Shown here piece by piece: positions 1 to 8,088 of a DNA stretch of 64,000 bases. Both the position numbers and the translations under genes were made by a program. The notes beneath the pieces were generated by a model. The model worked only from the letters and a program-made list of their open reading frames with translations, did no database searches and was not told the origin of the DNA. Each line of letters begins with the position of its first letter. Position 1 is the stretch's first letter. This DNA is from Sabulicella glaciei (GTDB lineage: Bacteria > Pseudomonadota > Alphaproteobacteria > Acetobacterales > Acetobacteraceae), in the NCBI RefSeq assembly GCF_026183895.1, contig NZ_JAPFQI010000004.1, positions 124,001 through 188,000 on the forward strand, given 5' to 3'.

Positions 1-170
1 GGGGCGAGGCGCAGGAACAGCATCAGCCGGAATTCCTCGCCTGGCGCGATGGCGGCGCGGTCGGCGAGCAAGGTCGCCGTCGCGCGCGGCGAGGAAACGG
101 GGGCCGATTCCACGGCGAGCCCGCGCAGGGGCAGCAGGGCCAGGATCAGCAGGAGCAGGAAGCGCGGCAT
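1..170 (-). CDS. N-terminal fragment of a secreted DsbD/ScsB-like protein (runs off the left edge)
   Basis: Only the first 56 codons are in the window. They start at an ATG on the minus strand and the rest of the gene lies to the left of base 1. The protein opens with MPRFLLLLILALLPLRGLA, a clear signal peptide. It then shows a segment with LLADRAAIAPGEEF and LMLFLRLA that resembles the first strands of the periplasmic N-terminal domain of ScsB/DsbD-type thiol:disulfide interchange proteins. The diagnostic following motif is outside the window, so the family call is inference. It is divergent from the OmpA-type gene. Confidence 0.5.
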   Translation of the reverse strand, partial: MPRFLLLLILALLPLRGLAVESAPVSSPRATATLLADRAAIAPGEEFRLMLFLRLA

Positions 171-300
171 GACAAGGCGATACAAGGATCGGCTGTGGCT
201 TTTATGCAACCCCGCGACCGGTTGCGACGCAGTGCAGCAACTCCGGTCTCCGGATCGGGTTCGGCCCGGCATGATCGTGCAACTCCGAGGGGAGAATTCC
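171..300. promoter_or_regulatory. Divergent intergenic region upstream of the first OmpA-type gene
   Basis: This stretch of 130 bases separates the two divergent secreted-protein genes and must hold both promoters. A Shine-Dalgarno-like GAGGGGAG (about 287-294) precedes the ompA-type ATG at 301. I could not pick out confident -35/-10 boxes. Confidence 0.4.
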
Positions 301-1467
301 ATGTCCCGCATCAAGACCACGCTCCTGGCCGGGGCCGCCGTGCTCGCCCTGCCGGGCGTCGCCGCTGCCCAGGGCTTCATGGACGGCTTCCGCGTTTCGC
401 AGCAACAGGCCGTGACCGGCTTGTACATCGGCGCCGGCGCCGGTGTGAACTTCCACAACAACGTGCGCGTCAGCCCGGACCGCACCCTGGCCGCTGGCCT
501 GGGCGCGGCGGGCGTGACGGGCCGCGGCACGGCGGTGTTCGAGCCGGGCTTCGTCGGCGTCGGCGCCATCGGCTGGGGCCTGGGCAACGGCCTGCGCCTG
601 GAGATCGAGGGCAACTACCGCGAGAACGATATCCAGAAGGTCCGCGGCTTCCCCGGCGCGAATCTCGCCGGCCGCGCCTCCGGCCTGCAGCGTACCTATG
701 GCGTGATGGGCAACGTCTACTACGACTTCCTGATCCCCGGCGTGCCGGCCGTGATCCCCTATATCGGCGGCGGCATCGGCTACGCCTGGCGCGAGTGGGA
801 CCAGGTGAGCGTCCACAACGTCCCCGGCACGGCGGCGCTCCGCTCGCGCGCGACCGAGGGCGGCCTGGCCTGGCAGGGCATCGTCGGCGCGGCCTTCCCG
901 ATCACCGCGCTGCCCGGCCTGTCCATCACGGCCGAGTACCGCTACTTCGGCATGGAGCCGCAGCGCTTCAACACGCGCGCCGTGACCACGCCGGGCAATC
1001 TCGGCATCGCCGGAGGCACGCTGAAGGCGGAAAGCCACAACCACTCCGTCCTGCTCGGCGTGCGCTATGCCTTCAACCAGCCGCGCCCGGCGCCGGTCGC
1101 CGCCGTAGCGCCCGCTCCGGCCCCGGCCCCGGCCCCGGCCCGCACCTACCTGGTGTTCTTTGACTGGGATCGCGCCGACCTGACCGACCGCGCCCGCCAG
1201 ATCATCAGCGACGCGGCGCAGAACTCGCGCCGGACGCAGTCCACGCGGATCGAGGTCTCGGGCCATGCCGACCGCTCGGGCACCCCGCAGTACAACCAGC
1301 GCCTGTCCGAGCGCCGCGCCGAGGCGGTGGCCGCGGAACTGGTCCGCAATGGCGTGTCGCGCAGCGAGATCGGCGTGCAGGCCTTCGGCGAGAGCCGCCC
1401 GCTGGTTCCGACCGGCGACGGCGTGCGCGAGCCGCAGAACCGCCGCGTGGAGATCGTCCTGCGCTAA
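301..1467 (+). CDS. OmpA-family outer membrane protein (beta-barrel plus peptidoglycan-binding domain), copy 1
   Basis: This is a 388-residue outer membrane protein. It has a signal peptide ending near AAAQG (about residue 23), then an 8-stranded-barrel-type domain rich in alternating aromatic/hydrophobic strands (VTGLYIGAGAGVNF, IEGNYRENDIQ, PYIGGGIGYAW, YRYFGMEPQ). A Pro/Ala linker (APAPAPAPAPA, around 265-275) leads to an OmpA C-terminal domain with VFFDWDRADLT, SGHADRSGTPQYNQRLSERR and NRRVEIVLR, the usual peptidoglycan-binding signature. It therefore probably tethers the outer membrane to the cell wall. The start is chosen at 301 because the signal peptide begins there and a GAGGGGAG element sits just upstream; the frame is open further upstream but without protein-like sequence. 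A close paralogue lies at 11870-13033 on the other strand. Confidence 0.93.
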   Translation: MSRIKTTLLAGAAVLALPGVAAAQGFMDGFRVSQQQAVTGLYIGAGAGVNFHNNVRVSPDRTLAAGLGAAGVTGRGTAVFEPGFVGVGAIGWGLGNGLRLEIEGNYRENDIQKVRGFPGANLAGRASGLQRTYGVMGNVYYDFLIPGVPAVIPYIGGGIGYAWREWDQVSVHNVPGTAALRSRATEGGLAWQGIVGAAFPITALPGLSITAEYRYFGMEPQRFNTRAVTTPGNLGIAGGTLKAESHNHSVLLGVRYAFNQPRPAPVAAVAPAPAPAPAPARTYLVFFDWDRADLTDRARQIISDAAQNSRRTQSTRIEVSGHADRSGTPQYNQRLSERRAEAVAAELVRNGVSRSEIGVQAFGESRPLVPTGDGVREPQNRRVEIVLR

Positions 1468-1501
1468 GCAGGACGGCCTTCCGAGGCAAAGGGAAAGGGG
1501 C
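1141..1501 (+). repeat. Inverted repeat, copy A (OmpA C-terminal domain plus 3' flank)
   Basis: This 361-base block matches the block at 11836-12196 on the opposite strand. It has long exact tracts, including 67 identical bases at 1416-1482 versus 11855-11921, and one mismatch in the 34 bases after the stop codon. The match continues past the coding region into the first arm of the terminator, which indicates recent duplication or gene conversion rather than selection on protein sequence alone. Confidence 0.85.
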
Positions 1502-1522
1502 ACCTCCGGGTGCCCCTTTTTT
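1494..1522 (+). terminator. Rho-independent terminator of OmpA copy 1
   Basis: An 11-bp stem (AAAGGGGCACC with GGTGCCCCTTT) and a short loop of about 4 bases are followed by a run of T, 27 bases after the stop codon. Confidence 0.9.
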
Positions 1523-1534
1523 CATGCGCGCCGG

Positions 1535-3226
1535 TCAGGAGGCGAGGGATTCGACCAGCCCGCCGTGCCGTTCCAGCACCTGGCGGCGCTTCACCTTCAT
1601 GGTGGGCGTCATCAGCCCGTTCTCCACCGTGAAGGGTTCGGGCAGGACGGCGTGGCGGCGGATGCGCTCGACCGGCGAGAGCTTCCCGTTCACCCGGCGG
1701 ATCGCCTGCTCCACCTCCGCCTCGCGCCCCTCGGCGGGGACGACCAGCGCCACCATCCCGGCCAGTCCCTCGCCCGCGGCGACAGCCTGCGCGATCTCGG
1801 GCTCCCCGGCCAGCAGCGCCTCAATCTTGGCGGGGGCGACCATGTCGCCACCCTTCAGCTTGATGAAGTCGCGCTTGCGATCGGTGATGTAGATGCGGCC
1901 GTCGCGCATCTCCGCCACGTCGCCCGTGTGCAGCCAGCCCTCGCGCAGCGCCGATTCCGTCGCCGCAGGATTGTTCCAGTAGCCGTCCATCACCAGCGCG
2001 CCGCGCACCAGAAGCTCGCCATCCTCGCCCAGCCGCGCCTCCACGCCGTGCAGGGGGCGGCCCACGCTGCGGCGGTCATTGTCCCAGGGCAGGTTCACGC
2101 TGATCACCGGCCCGGCCTCGGTCTGGCCATATCCCTGGATGACCGGGATGCCGAGCGCCAGGAAGAAGCCCGACAGGGCCGGGTCGAGCCGCGCGCCGCC
2201 GGAGACCAACGCCTCCAGCCGCCCGCCGAAGCGGTCGCGCACCTTGTTTCGGACCAGCCGGTCCAGCGCCGCATCCTCCAGCCTTTCCAGCCAGCCCAGC
2301 TTCGGCCCGTCGAGGCGTCGCAGGCCGAGTGCCAGGGCACGGCGGAACAGCGTCGCGCGCAGCCCGCCGGCCTTCTCCACCTGCGCGGTGATCCGCTCGC
2401 GCAGCACCTCGAACAGGCGCGGCACGGCGGTGATGATGTGCGGGCGGTGCTGCGCGAATTCCTGCGCCAGCCGGTCGGCGCCACGCGAGAACACGACCTC
2501 CGCCCCTGCCGAGGGCATGATGAAGCCGCCCACCGTGTGCTCGTAGGAATGGGACATGGGCAGAAAGGACAGGTAGGTCGCCTCGCGCGGCATGCGCAGC
2601 AGCTTGCCGACCAGGACGCTGACGGCGCGGCAATTCGCCAGTAGCGCCCGGTGCGGCAGCATCACGCCGCGCGGCGTGCCCCCCGTGCCCGAGGTGTAGA
2701 CGAGGCAGGCGAGGCGCCCTTCCGGGATCTGCTCCACCTCCGCGATCAGGGCGGCCGCATCGGCGTGGGTGCCCGTCAGCTCCGCCCATGGCAGCGTGCC
2801 CGCCGGCGCGTCGTCCATGCAGACCAGCAGGTCGAGTTCCCCCGCCTGACGCAGCCGGGCGGCCAGGGCGGGGGTGGAGACGATGGCAGCGCGGGCGCCG
2901 GAATCGCGCAGGATATGGGCGTGGTCGGCGACGGTGTTGGTGACGTAGGTGGGGACGGTGACGGCGCCGACCGCCATGACGGCGTTGTCCGCGATCATGA
3001 ACTCCGGCCGGTTCTCCGCCACCAGCACGACGCGGTCCCCGGGCGTCACGCCCTGGGCGCGCAGCCCCGCGGCGGCATCCGCGACGGCCTGGGCGAAGTC
3101 TCCGCGCGCCATGCGGCGCCACGCGCCGTCGCGCCAGTAGCCGAGCATGGGCCGCCCCGGATCCTCCAGCGTCAACCCCAGCAGCAGCCTCGGCAGGCTC
3201 GTCGCGTTCGCCAGACCTCGCGCCAT
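1535..3226 (-). CDS. AMP-dependent long-chain acyl-CoA synthetase
   Basis: This 563-residue adenylate-forming enzyme probably activates fatty acids to acyl-CoA via acyl-AMP. The phosphate-binding motif YTSGTGGTPRGV is at about 196-207. It is followed by the SFLPMSHSYE segment typical of long-chain ligases, GYGQTEAGPVIS (adenine-binding), GWLHTGDVAEM and the hinge ITDRKRDFIKLKGGDMVAP with the FACS-type linker. The C-terminal lid ends PTMKVKRRQVLERH, with a conserved Lys region. The ATG at 3226 is preceded by a strong GGGGAGGAGG; the frame stays open for another 1.3 kb upstream, antisense to the peptidase gene, without sensible sequence. It is divergent from the M3 peptidase with only 48 bases between start codons. 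Substrate chain length cannot be read from sequence. Confidence 0.93.
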   Translation of the reverse strand: MARGLANATSLPRLLLGLTLEDPGRPMLGYWRDGAWRRMARGDFAQAVADAAAGLRAQGVTPGDRVVLVAENRPEFMIADNAVMAVGAVTVPTYVTNTVADHAHILRDSGARAAIVSTPALAARLRQAGELDLLVCMDDAPAGTLPWAELTGTHADAAALIAEVEQIPEGRLACLVYTSGTGGTPRGVMLPHRALLANCRAVSVLVGKLLRMPREATYLSFLPMSHSYEHTVGGFIMPSAGAEVVFSRGADRLAQEFAQHRPHIITAVPRLFEVLRERITAQVEKAGGLRATLFRRALALGLRRLDGPKLGWLERLEDAALDRLVRNKVRDRFGGRLEALVSGGARLDPALSGFFLALGIPVIQGYGQTEAGPVISVNLPWDNDRRSVGRPLHGVEARLGEDGELLVRGALVMDGYWNNPAATESALREGWLHTGDVAEMRDGRIYITDRKRDFIKLKGGDMVAPAKIEALLAGEPEIAQAVAAGEGLAGMVALVVPAEGREAEVEQAIRRVNGKLSPVERIRRHAVLPEPFTVENGLMTPTMKVKRRQVLERHGGLVESLAS

Positions 3227-3274
3227 GAATCCTCCTCCCCTTGCGGCGCTTGGCCCGGCCGCTGCCCCGCTTAT

Positions 3275-5113
3275 ATGGAAGCCATGCAGCCCCGCCAAAG
3301 CCTCCTTCCCGCCCTCCTCCGTGCCCCTCTCGACGCCGCGGGGGGCGAGCCGGCACTCCCGTCCTGGGATCTGGCCGACCTCTACGCCGGCACGGAGGAC
3401 CCCCGCATCGCCGCGGATCTCGACCGGGCGGAGGCCGAGGCGCGTGCCTTCGAAGACCGGCTGTCCGGCAAGCTGGAAGCCCTGTCCGGCGAGGCGCTCG
3501 CGCAGGCGCTGACGGATTACGAGCGCATCGAGGAAGTGCTGGGCCGGGTGATGAGCTTCGCCCAGCTTCTCTTCGCCTCCGACGCGCAGGATCCGGAGCA
3601 TGGCCGCTTCCAGCAGACGATGAGCGAGCGGGTGACGGGCATTTCCTCCCACCTCGTCTTCTTCACGCTGGAACTGAACCGCGTCCCCGAGACGGCGCTG
3701 GAGGCGAAGCTTGCGGAAAGCGAGGCGCTGGAGGCGTGGCGCCCTTGGCTGCGCGACCTGCGCGTCTGGCTCCCGCACCAGCTTTCCGACGAGATGGAGA
3801 AGCTGCTGCACGAAAGGGAGGTGACGGGCCGCGCCGCCTGGAACCGCCTCTTCGACGAGACGATGGCGAACATGACCGTGCCGGTGGACGGCAAGGAGCT
3901 TTCCGTCTCCGCGGCGCTGAACAAGCTGTCCGATGCCGATCGTTCCGTGCGCGAGGCGGCGGCCAAGGGTGTTTCCGAGGCCTTCGGGTCGCGGATCCGA
4001 CTGTTCAGCCTGATCACCAACACCCTGGCCAAGGACAAGGAGGTGATGGACAAGTGGCGCCGCCACGCCCGTCCCGGCAGCTCCCGCAACCGCGCCAACA
4101 TGGTGGAGGACGAGGTGGTGGACGCCCTCGTTTCCGCCGTGGCCGAAAGCTTCCCGCGCCTGTCGCACCGCTATTATGCCATGAAGGCGAAGTGGCTCGG
4201 TCTGCCGAAGATGATGCATTGGGACCGCAACGCACCCCTGCCGCGCGACGAGGACAGCACCATCCCCTGGCCATCGGCGGTGGAGCGGGTGCGCGCCGCC
4301 TACGCGGCCTTCTCGCCGGAGTTGGAGCGGGTGGCCGCGCCCTTCTTCGAGCAGCCCTGGATCGACGCGGCGCTGCGGCCCGGCAAGGCCTCGGGTGCCT
4401 TCGCCCACCCCACCGTGCCCTCCGCGCATCCCTATCTGCTGCTGAACTACCACGGCAAGGCGCGCGACGTGATGACGCTGGCGCATGAGCTGGGCCATGG
4501 CGTCCACCAGCGCCTCGCCGCCGATCAGGGCTATCTCCGTTCCTCCACGCCGCTCACCCTGGCCGAGACGGCCAGCGTCTTTGGCGAGATGCTGACCTTT
4601 CGCGCCATGCTGGACGCCGAGAAGGACCCGGCGAAGCGGCGCCTGCTCCTCGCCGGCAAGGTGGAGGACATGCTAAACACGGTGGTGCGGCAGATCGCCT
4701 TCTACCGCTTCGAGACGCGGCTGCACGAGGAGCGGCGCCAGGGCGAGCTGTCCGCCGAGCGCATCGGCGAGATCTGGATGGAAGTGCAGACCGAGAGCCT
4801 CGGCCCCGCCTTCGAATGGACGCCCGACTATTCCTGCTACTGGGCCTATATCCCGCACTTCGTGCACACGCCCTTCTATGTCTATGCCTACGCCTTCGGA
4901 GATTGCCTCGTGAACGCGCTCTACGGCGTGTATCGCGAGGGGTCGGTGCCGGATTTCGAGCGGAAATACCTGGAGATGCTGCGCGCTGGCGGCACGCTGC
5001 GCCACAAGGAGCTGCTGGAGCCCTTCGGCCTCGACGCCTCGCAGCCCGATTTCTGGAAGCGTGGCCTGGACGTGATTGCCGGCTTCATCGACGAGCTCGA
5101 GGCCACCCAGTGA
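3275..5113 (+). CDS. pepF: M3-family oligoendopeptidase F
   Basis: This 612-residue cytosolic zinc metallopeptidase cleaves short peptides. The gluzincin motif HELGH is at residues 404-408, with the third ligand in the downstream LAETASVFGEM. The C-terminal WAYIPHFVHTPFYVYAY and the usual approximately 600-residue length fit the pepF/M3B group. Two in-frame ATGs (3275, 3284) are possible; I give the first. Its stop codon overlaps the GTG of the ABC1-family kinase gene by 4 bases, so the two are probably co-translated. The short divergent gap to the acyl-CoA synthetase means the promoters overlap. Confidence 0.92.
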   Translation: MEAMQPRQSLLPALLRAPLDAAGGEPALPSWDLADLYAGTEDPRIAADLDRAEAEARAFEDRLSGKLEALSGEALAQALTDYERIEEVLGRVMSFAQLLFASDAQDPEHGRFQQTMSERVTGISSHLVFFTLELNRVPETALEAKLAESEALEAWRPWLRDLRVWLPHQLSDEMEKLLHEREVTGRAAWNRLFDETMANMTVPVDGKELSVSAALNKLSDADRSVREAAAKGVSEAFGSRIRLFSLITNTLAKDKEVMDKWRRHARPGSSRNRANMVEDEVVDALVSAVAESFPRLSHRYYAMKAKWLGLPKMMHWDRNAPLPRDEDSTIPWPSAVERVRAAYAAFSPELERVAAPFFEQPWIDAALRPGKASGAFAHPTVPSAHPYLLLNYHGKARDVMTLAHELGHGVHQRLAADQGYLRSSTPLTLAETASVFGEMLTFRAMLDAEKDPAKRRLLLAGKVEDMLNTVVRQIAFYRFETRLHEERRQGELSAERIGEIWMEVQTESLGPAFEWTPDYSCYWAYIPHFVHTPFYVYAYAFGDCLVNALYGVYREGSVPDFERKYLEMLRAGGTLRHKELLEPFGLDASQPDFWKRGLDVIAGFIDELEATQ

Positions 5114-6465
5114 GCGACCGGCGCGAGAACTCGCTGTTCGGCGAGGTGCGGCGCATGGTCCGCACCTCCGGCGCCGTCACCGGCATCGCGGCGCGCGTGG
5201 CCGGCGAGCGCTTCCTCGGGATCAAGACCGACAAGGGCGCGCATGCGGAGGACCTGAAGCAGATCCTCGGCGGGCTGAAGGGCCCGATGATGAAGGTAGC
5301 GCAGTTCCTGTCCACTGTCCCCGACGCGCTGCCCGAGGAGTATGCGCGGGAACTGGCGACGCTCCAGGCCAATGCGCCGGCCATGGGCTGGGCCTTCGTG
5401 AAGCGCCGCATGTCGGCGGAGCTTGGCCCCAACTGGCAGTCCCGCTTCGCCGAGTTCGGGCAGGAGGCGGCGGCGGCCGCCTCGCTCGGGCAGGTGCACA
5501 AGGCGCGGCTGCACGATGGCACCCAGGTCGCCTGCAAGCTGCAATACCCCGACATGCCGAGCGTGGTGGAAGCGGACCTCCGCCAGCTTCGCCTCGCCAT
5601 GCAGCTGTATCGCCGCATGGACTCCGCCCTGGACAACGAGGAGGCCTACGCCGAGCTCTGCGTCCGCCTGCGGGAGGAGCTGGACTACGAGCGCGAGGCG
5701 TCGCAGCAGCGCCTCTACAGCATCATGCTAGCCGACGAGCCCAGCGTGCGGGTGCCGACCGCCATCCCGGAACTGACCACGCGCCGCCTTCTCACCATGA
5801 CCTGGCTTGAGGGGCGCTCCATCCTGCGCCGCATCGAGGAAAACCCGGACCTCGAGGAGCGCAACTCCTACGCGCGTTCCCTCTTCGCCGCCTGGTACAA
5901 GCCGCTCTATCGCTTCGGCGTCATCCATGGCGACCCCCATCTCGGCAACTATCAGGTCCGGCCGGAGGATGGCGGCATCAACCTTCTGGATTTCGGGACG
6001 ATCCGCGTCTTCCCGCCTTCCTTCGTCACCGGCGTTATCACCCTCTACGAGGCGGTGCGCGACGGCGACGAGGAGAAGGCAGCGCATGCCTTCGAGACCT
6101 GGGGGTTCCGCAACCTGTCGCGCGAGACGATGCTCGTGCTCAAGCGATGGGCTGATTTCCTCTACGAGCCGCTGATGCAGGACCGGGTGCGGCTGATCCA
6201 GGAGACCGACGACCCGAATTTCGGCCGCCGCGTCGCCGAGGAGGTGCATCGCGGCCTGAAGCGCACCGGTGGGGTCCGCATCCCACGCGAGTTCCCGCTG
6301 ATGGACCGCGCCGCCATCGGCCTGGGCAGCGTCTTCCTACGGCTGCGGGCCGAGCTGAACTGGCACCGCATGTTCATGGAGCTGATCCAGGACTACGACG
6401 AGGCGATACTGGCCGCTCGGCAGGAGGAGGCGCTATCGGCCGCTGGGGTCCCGCGTCCGGCCTGA
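5110..6465 (+). CDS. ABC1/AarF/UbiB-family atypical kinase
   Basis: This 451-residue protein belongs to the UbiB/ADCK family, whose members support ubiquinone biosynthesis or lipid homeostasis. The family-specific N-terminal segment is present as MKVAQFLSTVPDALPEEYA, but the usual KxGQ reads KVAQ, a variant common in alphaproteobacterial members. The Ala-rich nucleotide loop AAAAASLGQVHKA, the catalytic loop GVIHGDPHLGNYQV and the metal-binding LLDFGTIR are intact. The GTG start gives a GTGA overlap with pepF; an internal ATG at 5155 is the alternative. The coupling to a peptidase gene is not functionally obvious. Confidence 0.88.
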   Translation: MSDRRENSLFGEVRRMVRTSGAVTGIAARVAGERFLGIKTDKGAHAEDLKQILGGLKGPMMKVAQFLSTVPDALPEEYARELATLQANAPAMGWAFVKRRMSAELGPNWQSRFAEFGQEAAAAASLGQVHKARLHDGTQVACKLQYPDMPSVVEADLRQLRLAMQLYRRMDSALDNEEAYAELCVRLREELDYEREASQQRLYSIMLADEPSVRVPTAIPELTTRRLLTMTWLEGRSILRRIEENPDLEERNSYARSLFAAWYKPLYRFGVIHGDPHLGNYQVRPEDGGINLLDFGTIRVFPPSFVTGVITLYEAVRDGDEEKAAHAFETWGFRNLSRETMLVLKRWADFLYEPLMQDRVRLIQETDDPNFGRRVAEEVHRGLKRTGGVRIPREFPLMDRAAIGLGSVFLRLRAELNWHRMFMELIQDYDEAILAARQEEALSAAGVPRPA

Positions 6466-6525
6466 GCCTCACAGCCGGTCAGGGTCGCGCCGTGTATTGC
6501 GCGGCGCGGCCAGCCATGCCTAAGC

Positions 6526-6557
6526 AAAAGGGTTCCCATCCATGACGGAGCCCTTTT
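6526..6557 (+). promoter_or_regulatory. Perfect 11-bp hairpin that contains the pntAA ribosome binding site
   Basis: AAAAGGGTTCC (6526-6536) pairs with GGAGCCCTTTT (6547-6557), with one G.U wobble and a 10-base loop. The GGAG at 6547-6550 is the only Shine-Dalgarno candidate, 8 bases before the ATG at 6559. The element may be a terminator for the upstream kinase gene, a translational gate for pntAA, or both. Confidence 0.6.
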
Positions 6558-6558
6558 C

Positions 6559-7671
6559 ATGCGTCTTGCGGTCCTGAAGGAAAGGCGCGCGGGTGAAACC
6601 CGCGTCGCGGCCACGCCGGAGACGGTGAAGAAACTCAGGTCTATGGGCCTCGACGTGGCGGTGGAGCAGGGGGCGGGCCTCGCCTCCGGTTTCCCGGATT
6701 CCGAGTATGCGGCGGCGGGTGCCGAGATGGAGCCCGATGCCGCCGCCGCCCTGGCCGGCGCCGGCATCGTCTTCGCGGTTCGTGCGCCCGAGGCGCCATT
6801 GCCGCGCGGCACGATGCTGATCGCGACGCTGGGCGCCGATGCCGACGCCACGCGCCGCTACGCCGAGGCCGGCGTCGAGGCCGCTTCCATGGAACTCCTG
6901 CCGCGCATCACCCGCGCGCAGAGCATGGACGTCCTCTCCTCCCAGGCCAACCTCGCGGGCTACCGCGCGGTGGTCGAGGGCGCGGCCGCCTTCGACCGCG
7001 GTTTCCCCATGCTGATGACCGCGGCCGGCACCGTGCCCGCCGCCAACGTCTTCGTGATGGGCGCGGGCGTCGCCGGCCTCCAGGCCATCGCCACCGCCCG
7101 CCGCCTGGGCGGCCGCGTCTCCGCCACCGATGTGCGCCCGGCGGCCAAGGAGGAGATCAAGTCGCTCGGCGCCTCCTTTGTCGGCTACGAGGACGAGGAA
7201 AGCCGGCAGGCCCAGACCGCCGGTGGCTACGCCAAGCAGCTTTCGGCCGAGTTCTATGCGAAGCAGGCCGAGGTGGTGGCGGCCCACATCGCCAAGCAGG
7301 ACGTGGTGGTCTGCACCGCGCTGGTGCAGGGCCGCAAGGCGCCGACCCTGGTGACCAAGGCCATGGTCGCCAACATGAAGCCCGGCTCGGTGATCGTGGA
7401 CATCGCGTCCGACGCGGGCGGCAATTGCGAGGAAACGCGCCCCGGCGAGATGCACGTGACGGAGAACGGCGTGAAGGTGCTGGGCTGGACCAACTGGCCT
7501 GCGCGCATTCCCGCCGCTGCCAGCGCCCTCTATGCCCGCAACCTGCTGACATTCCTGTCCACCTTCTGGGACAAGGAGGCGAATGCCCCCAAGCTCCCGC
7601 CCGAGGACGAGATCGTGCAGGGCGTGACGCTCACCCGCGGCGGCGCCGTGGTCCACAAGAACTTCGCCTGA
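6559..7671 (+). CDS. pntAA: NAD(P) transhydrogenase subunit alpha 1 (NAD-binding domain I)
   Basis: This 370-residue soluble subunit binds NAD(H) and hands hydride to PntB across the proton-pumping transhydrogenase, supplying NADPH. The N-terminal alanine-dehydrogenase-like half (LAVLKERRAGETRVAATPET) and the Rossmann motif VMGAGVAGLQAIATARRLGG at about 157-176 are clear, as is the mobile-loop region with TALVQGRKAPTLVT. The split alpha subunit (domain I separate from the membrane part) is the typical alphaproteobacterial arrangement. It is the first gene of pntAA-pntAB-pntB and is preceded by the hairpin described at 6526. Confidence 0.96.
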   Translation: MRLAVLKERRAGETRVAATPETVKKLRSMGLDVAVEQGAGLASGFPDSEYAAAGAEMEPDAAAALAGAGIVFAVRAPEAPLPRGTMLIATLGADADATRRYAEAGVEAASMELLPRITRAQSMDVLSSQANLAGYRAVVEGAAAFDRGFPMLMTAAGTVPAANVFVMGAGVAGLQAIATARRLGGRVSATDVRPAAKEEIKSLGASFVGYEDEESRQAQTAGGYAKQLSAEFYAKQAEVVAAHIAKQDVVVCTALVQGRKAPTLVTKAMVANMKPGSVIVDIASDAGGNCEETRPGEMHVTENGVKVLGWTNWPARIPAAASALYARNLLTFLSTFWDKEANAPKLPPEDEIVQGVTLTRGGAVVHKNFA

Positions 7672-7684
7672 ACGGAGGCCCCCG

Positions 7685-8083
7685 ATGAACCCGAACGTGA
7701 TCGCGGTCGAGGCGCAGGCGCTGGCCGACCGCGCCCAGGCCCTGGCCCTGCATGCCCGCGCCATGGCCGACACCGTGGCCCCCGTTGCCGCGGCGGCCGA
7801 GCCCTTCCTCCTCCTGCTGACGATCTTCCTGCTGGCCTGCTTCGTCGGCTACCACGTGGTCTGGAGCGTCACCCCGGCGCTGCACTCGCCGCTGATGGGC
7901 GTCACCAACGCCATCTCCTCCGTGATCGTGGTGGGCGCCATCCTCGCCGCCGGTCTGGCTGAGAGCGGCGTGGCGCGGTTCTTCGGCTTCCTGGGCGTTA
8001 TGCTCGCCTCGGTGAACATCTTCGGCGGCTTCCTGGTCACGCGGCGGATGCTGGCGATGTTCCAGGGCAAGAAGAAGGGCTGA
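7685..8083 (+). CDS. pntAB: NAD(P) transhydrogenase subunit alpha 2 (membrane part)
   Basis: This 132-residue membrane protein has three hydrophobic segments: PFLLLLTIFLLACFVGYHVV, NAISSVIVVGAILAAGLA and FFGFLGVMLASVNIFGGF. It matches the C-terminal membrane domain of single-chain PntA. VTPALHSPLMGVTNAISS is the family signature. A GGAGG lies upstream of the ATG, 13 bases after pntAA. With PntB it forms the proton channel. Confidence 0.95.
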   Translation: MNPNVIAVEAQALADRAQALALHARAMADTVAPVAAAAEPFLLLLTIFLLACFVGYHVVWSVTPALHSPLMGVTNAISSVIVVGAILAAGLAESGVARFFGFLGVMLASVNIFGGFLVTRRMLAMFQGKKKG

Positions 8084-8088
8084 CCGGG

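Noticed and set aside
3227-4507. N-terminal extension of the acyl-CoA synthetase by over 400 codons
   Set aside because: The extension is antisense to pepF, and the family N-terminus with a strong SD starts at 3226.
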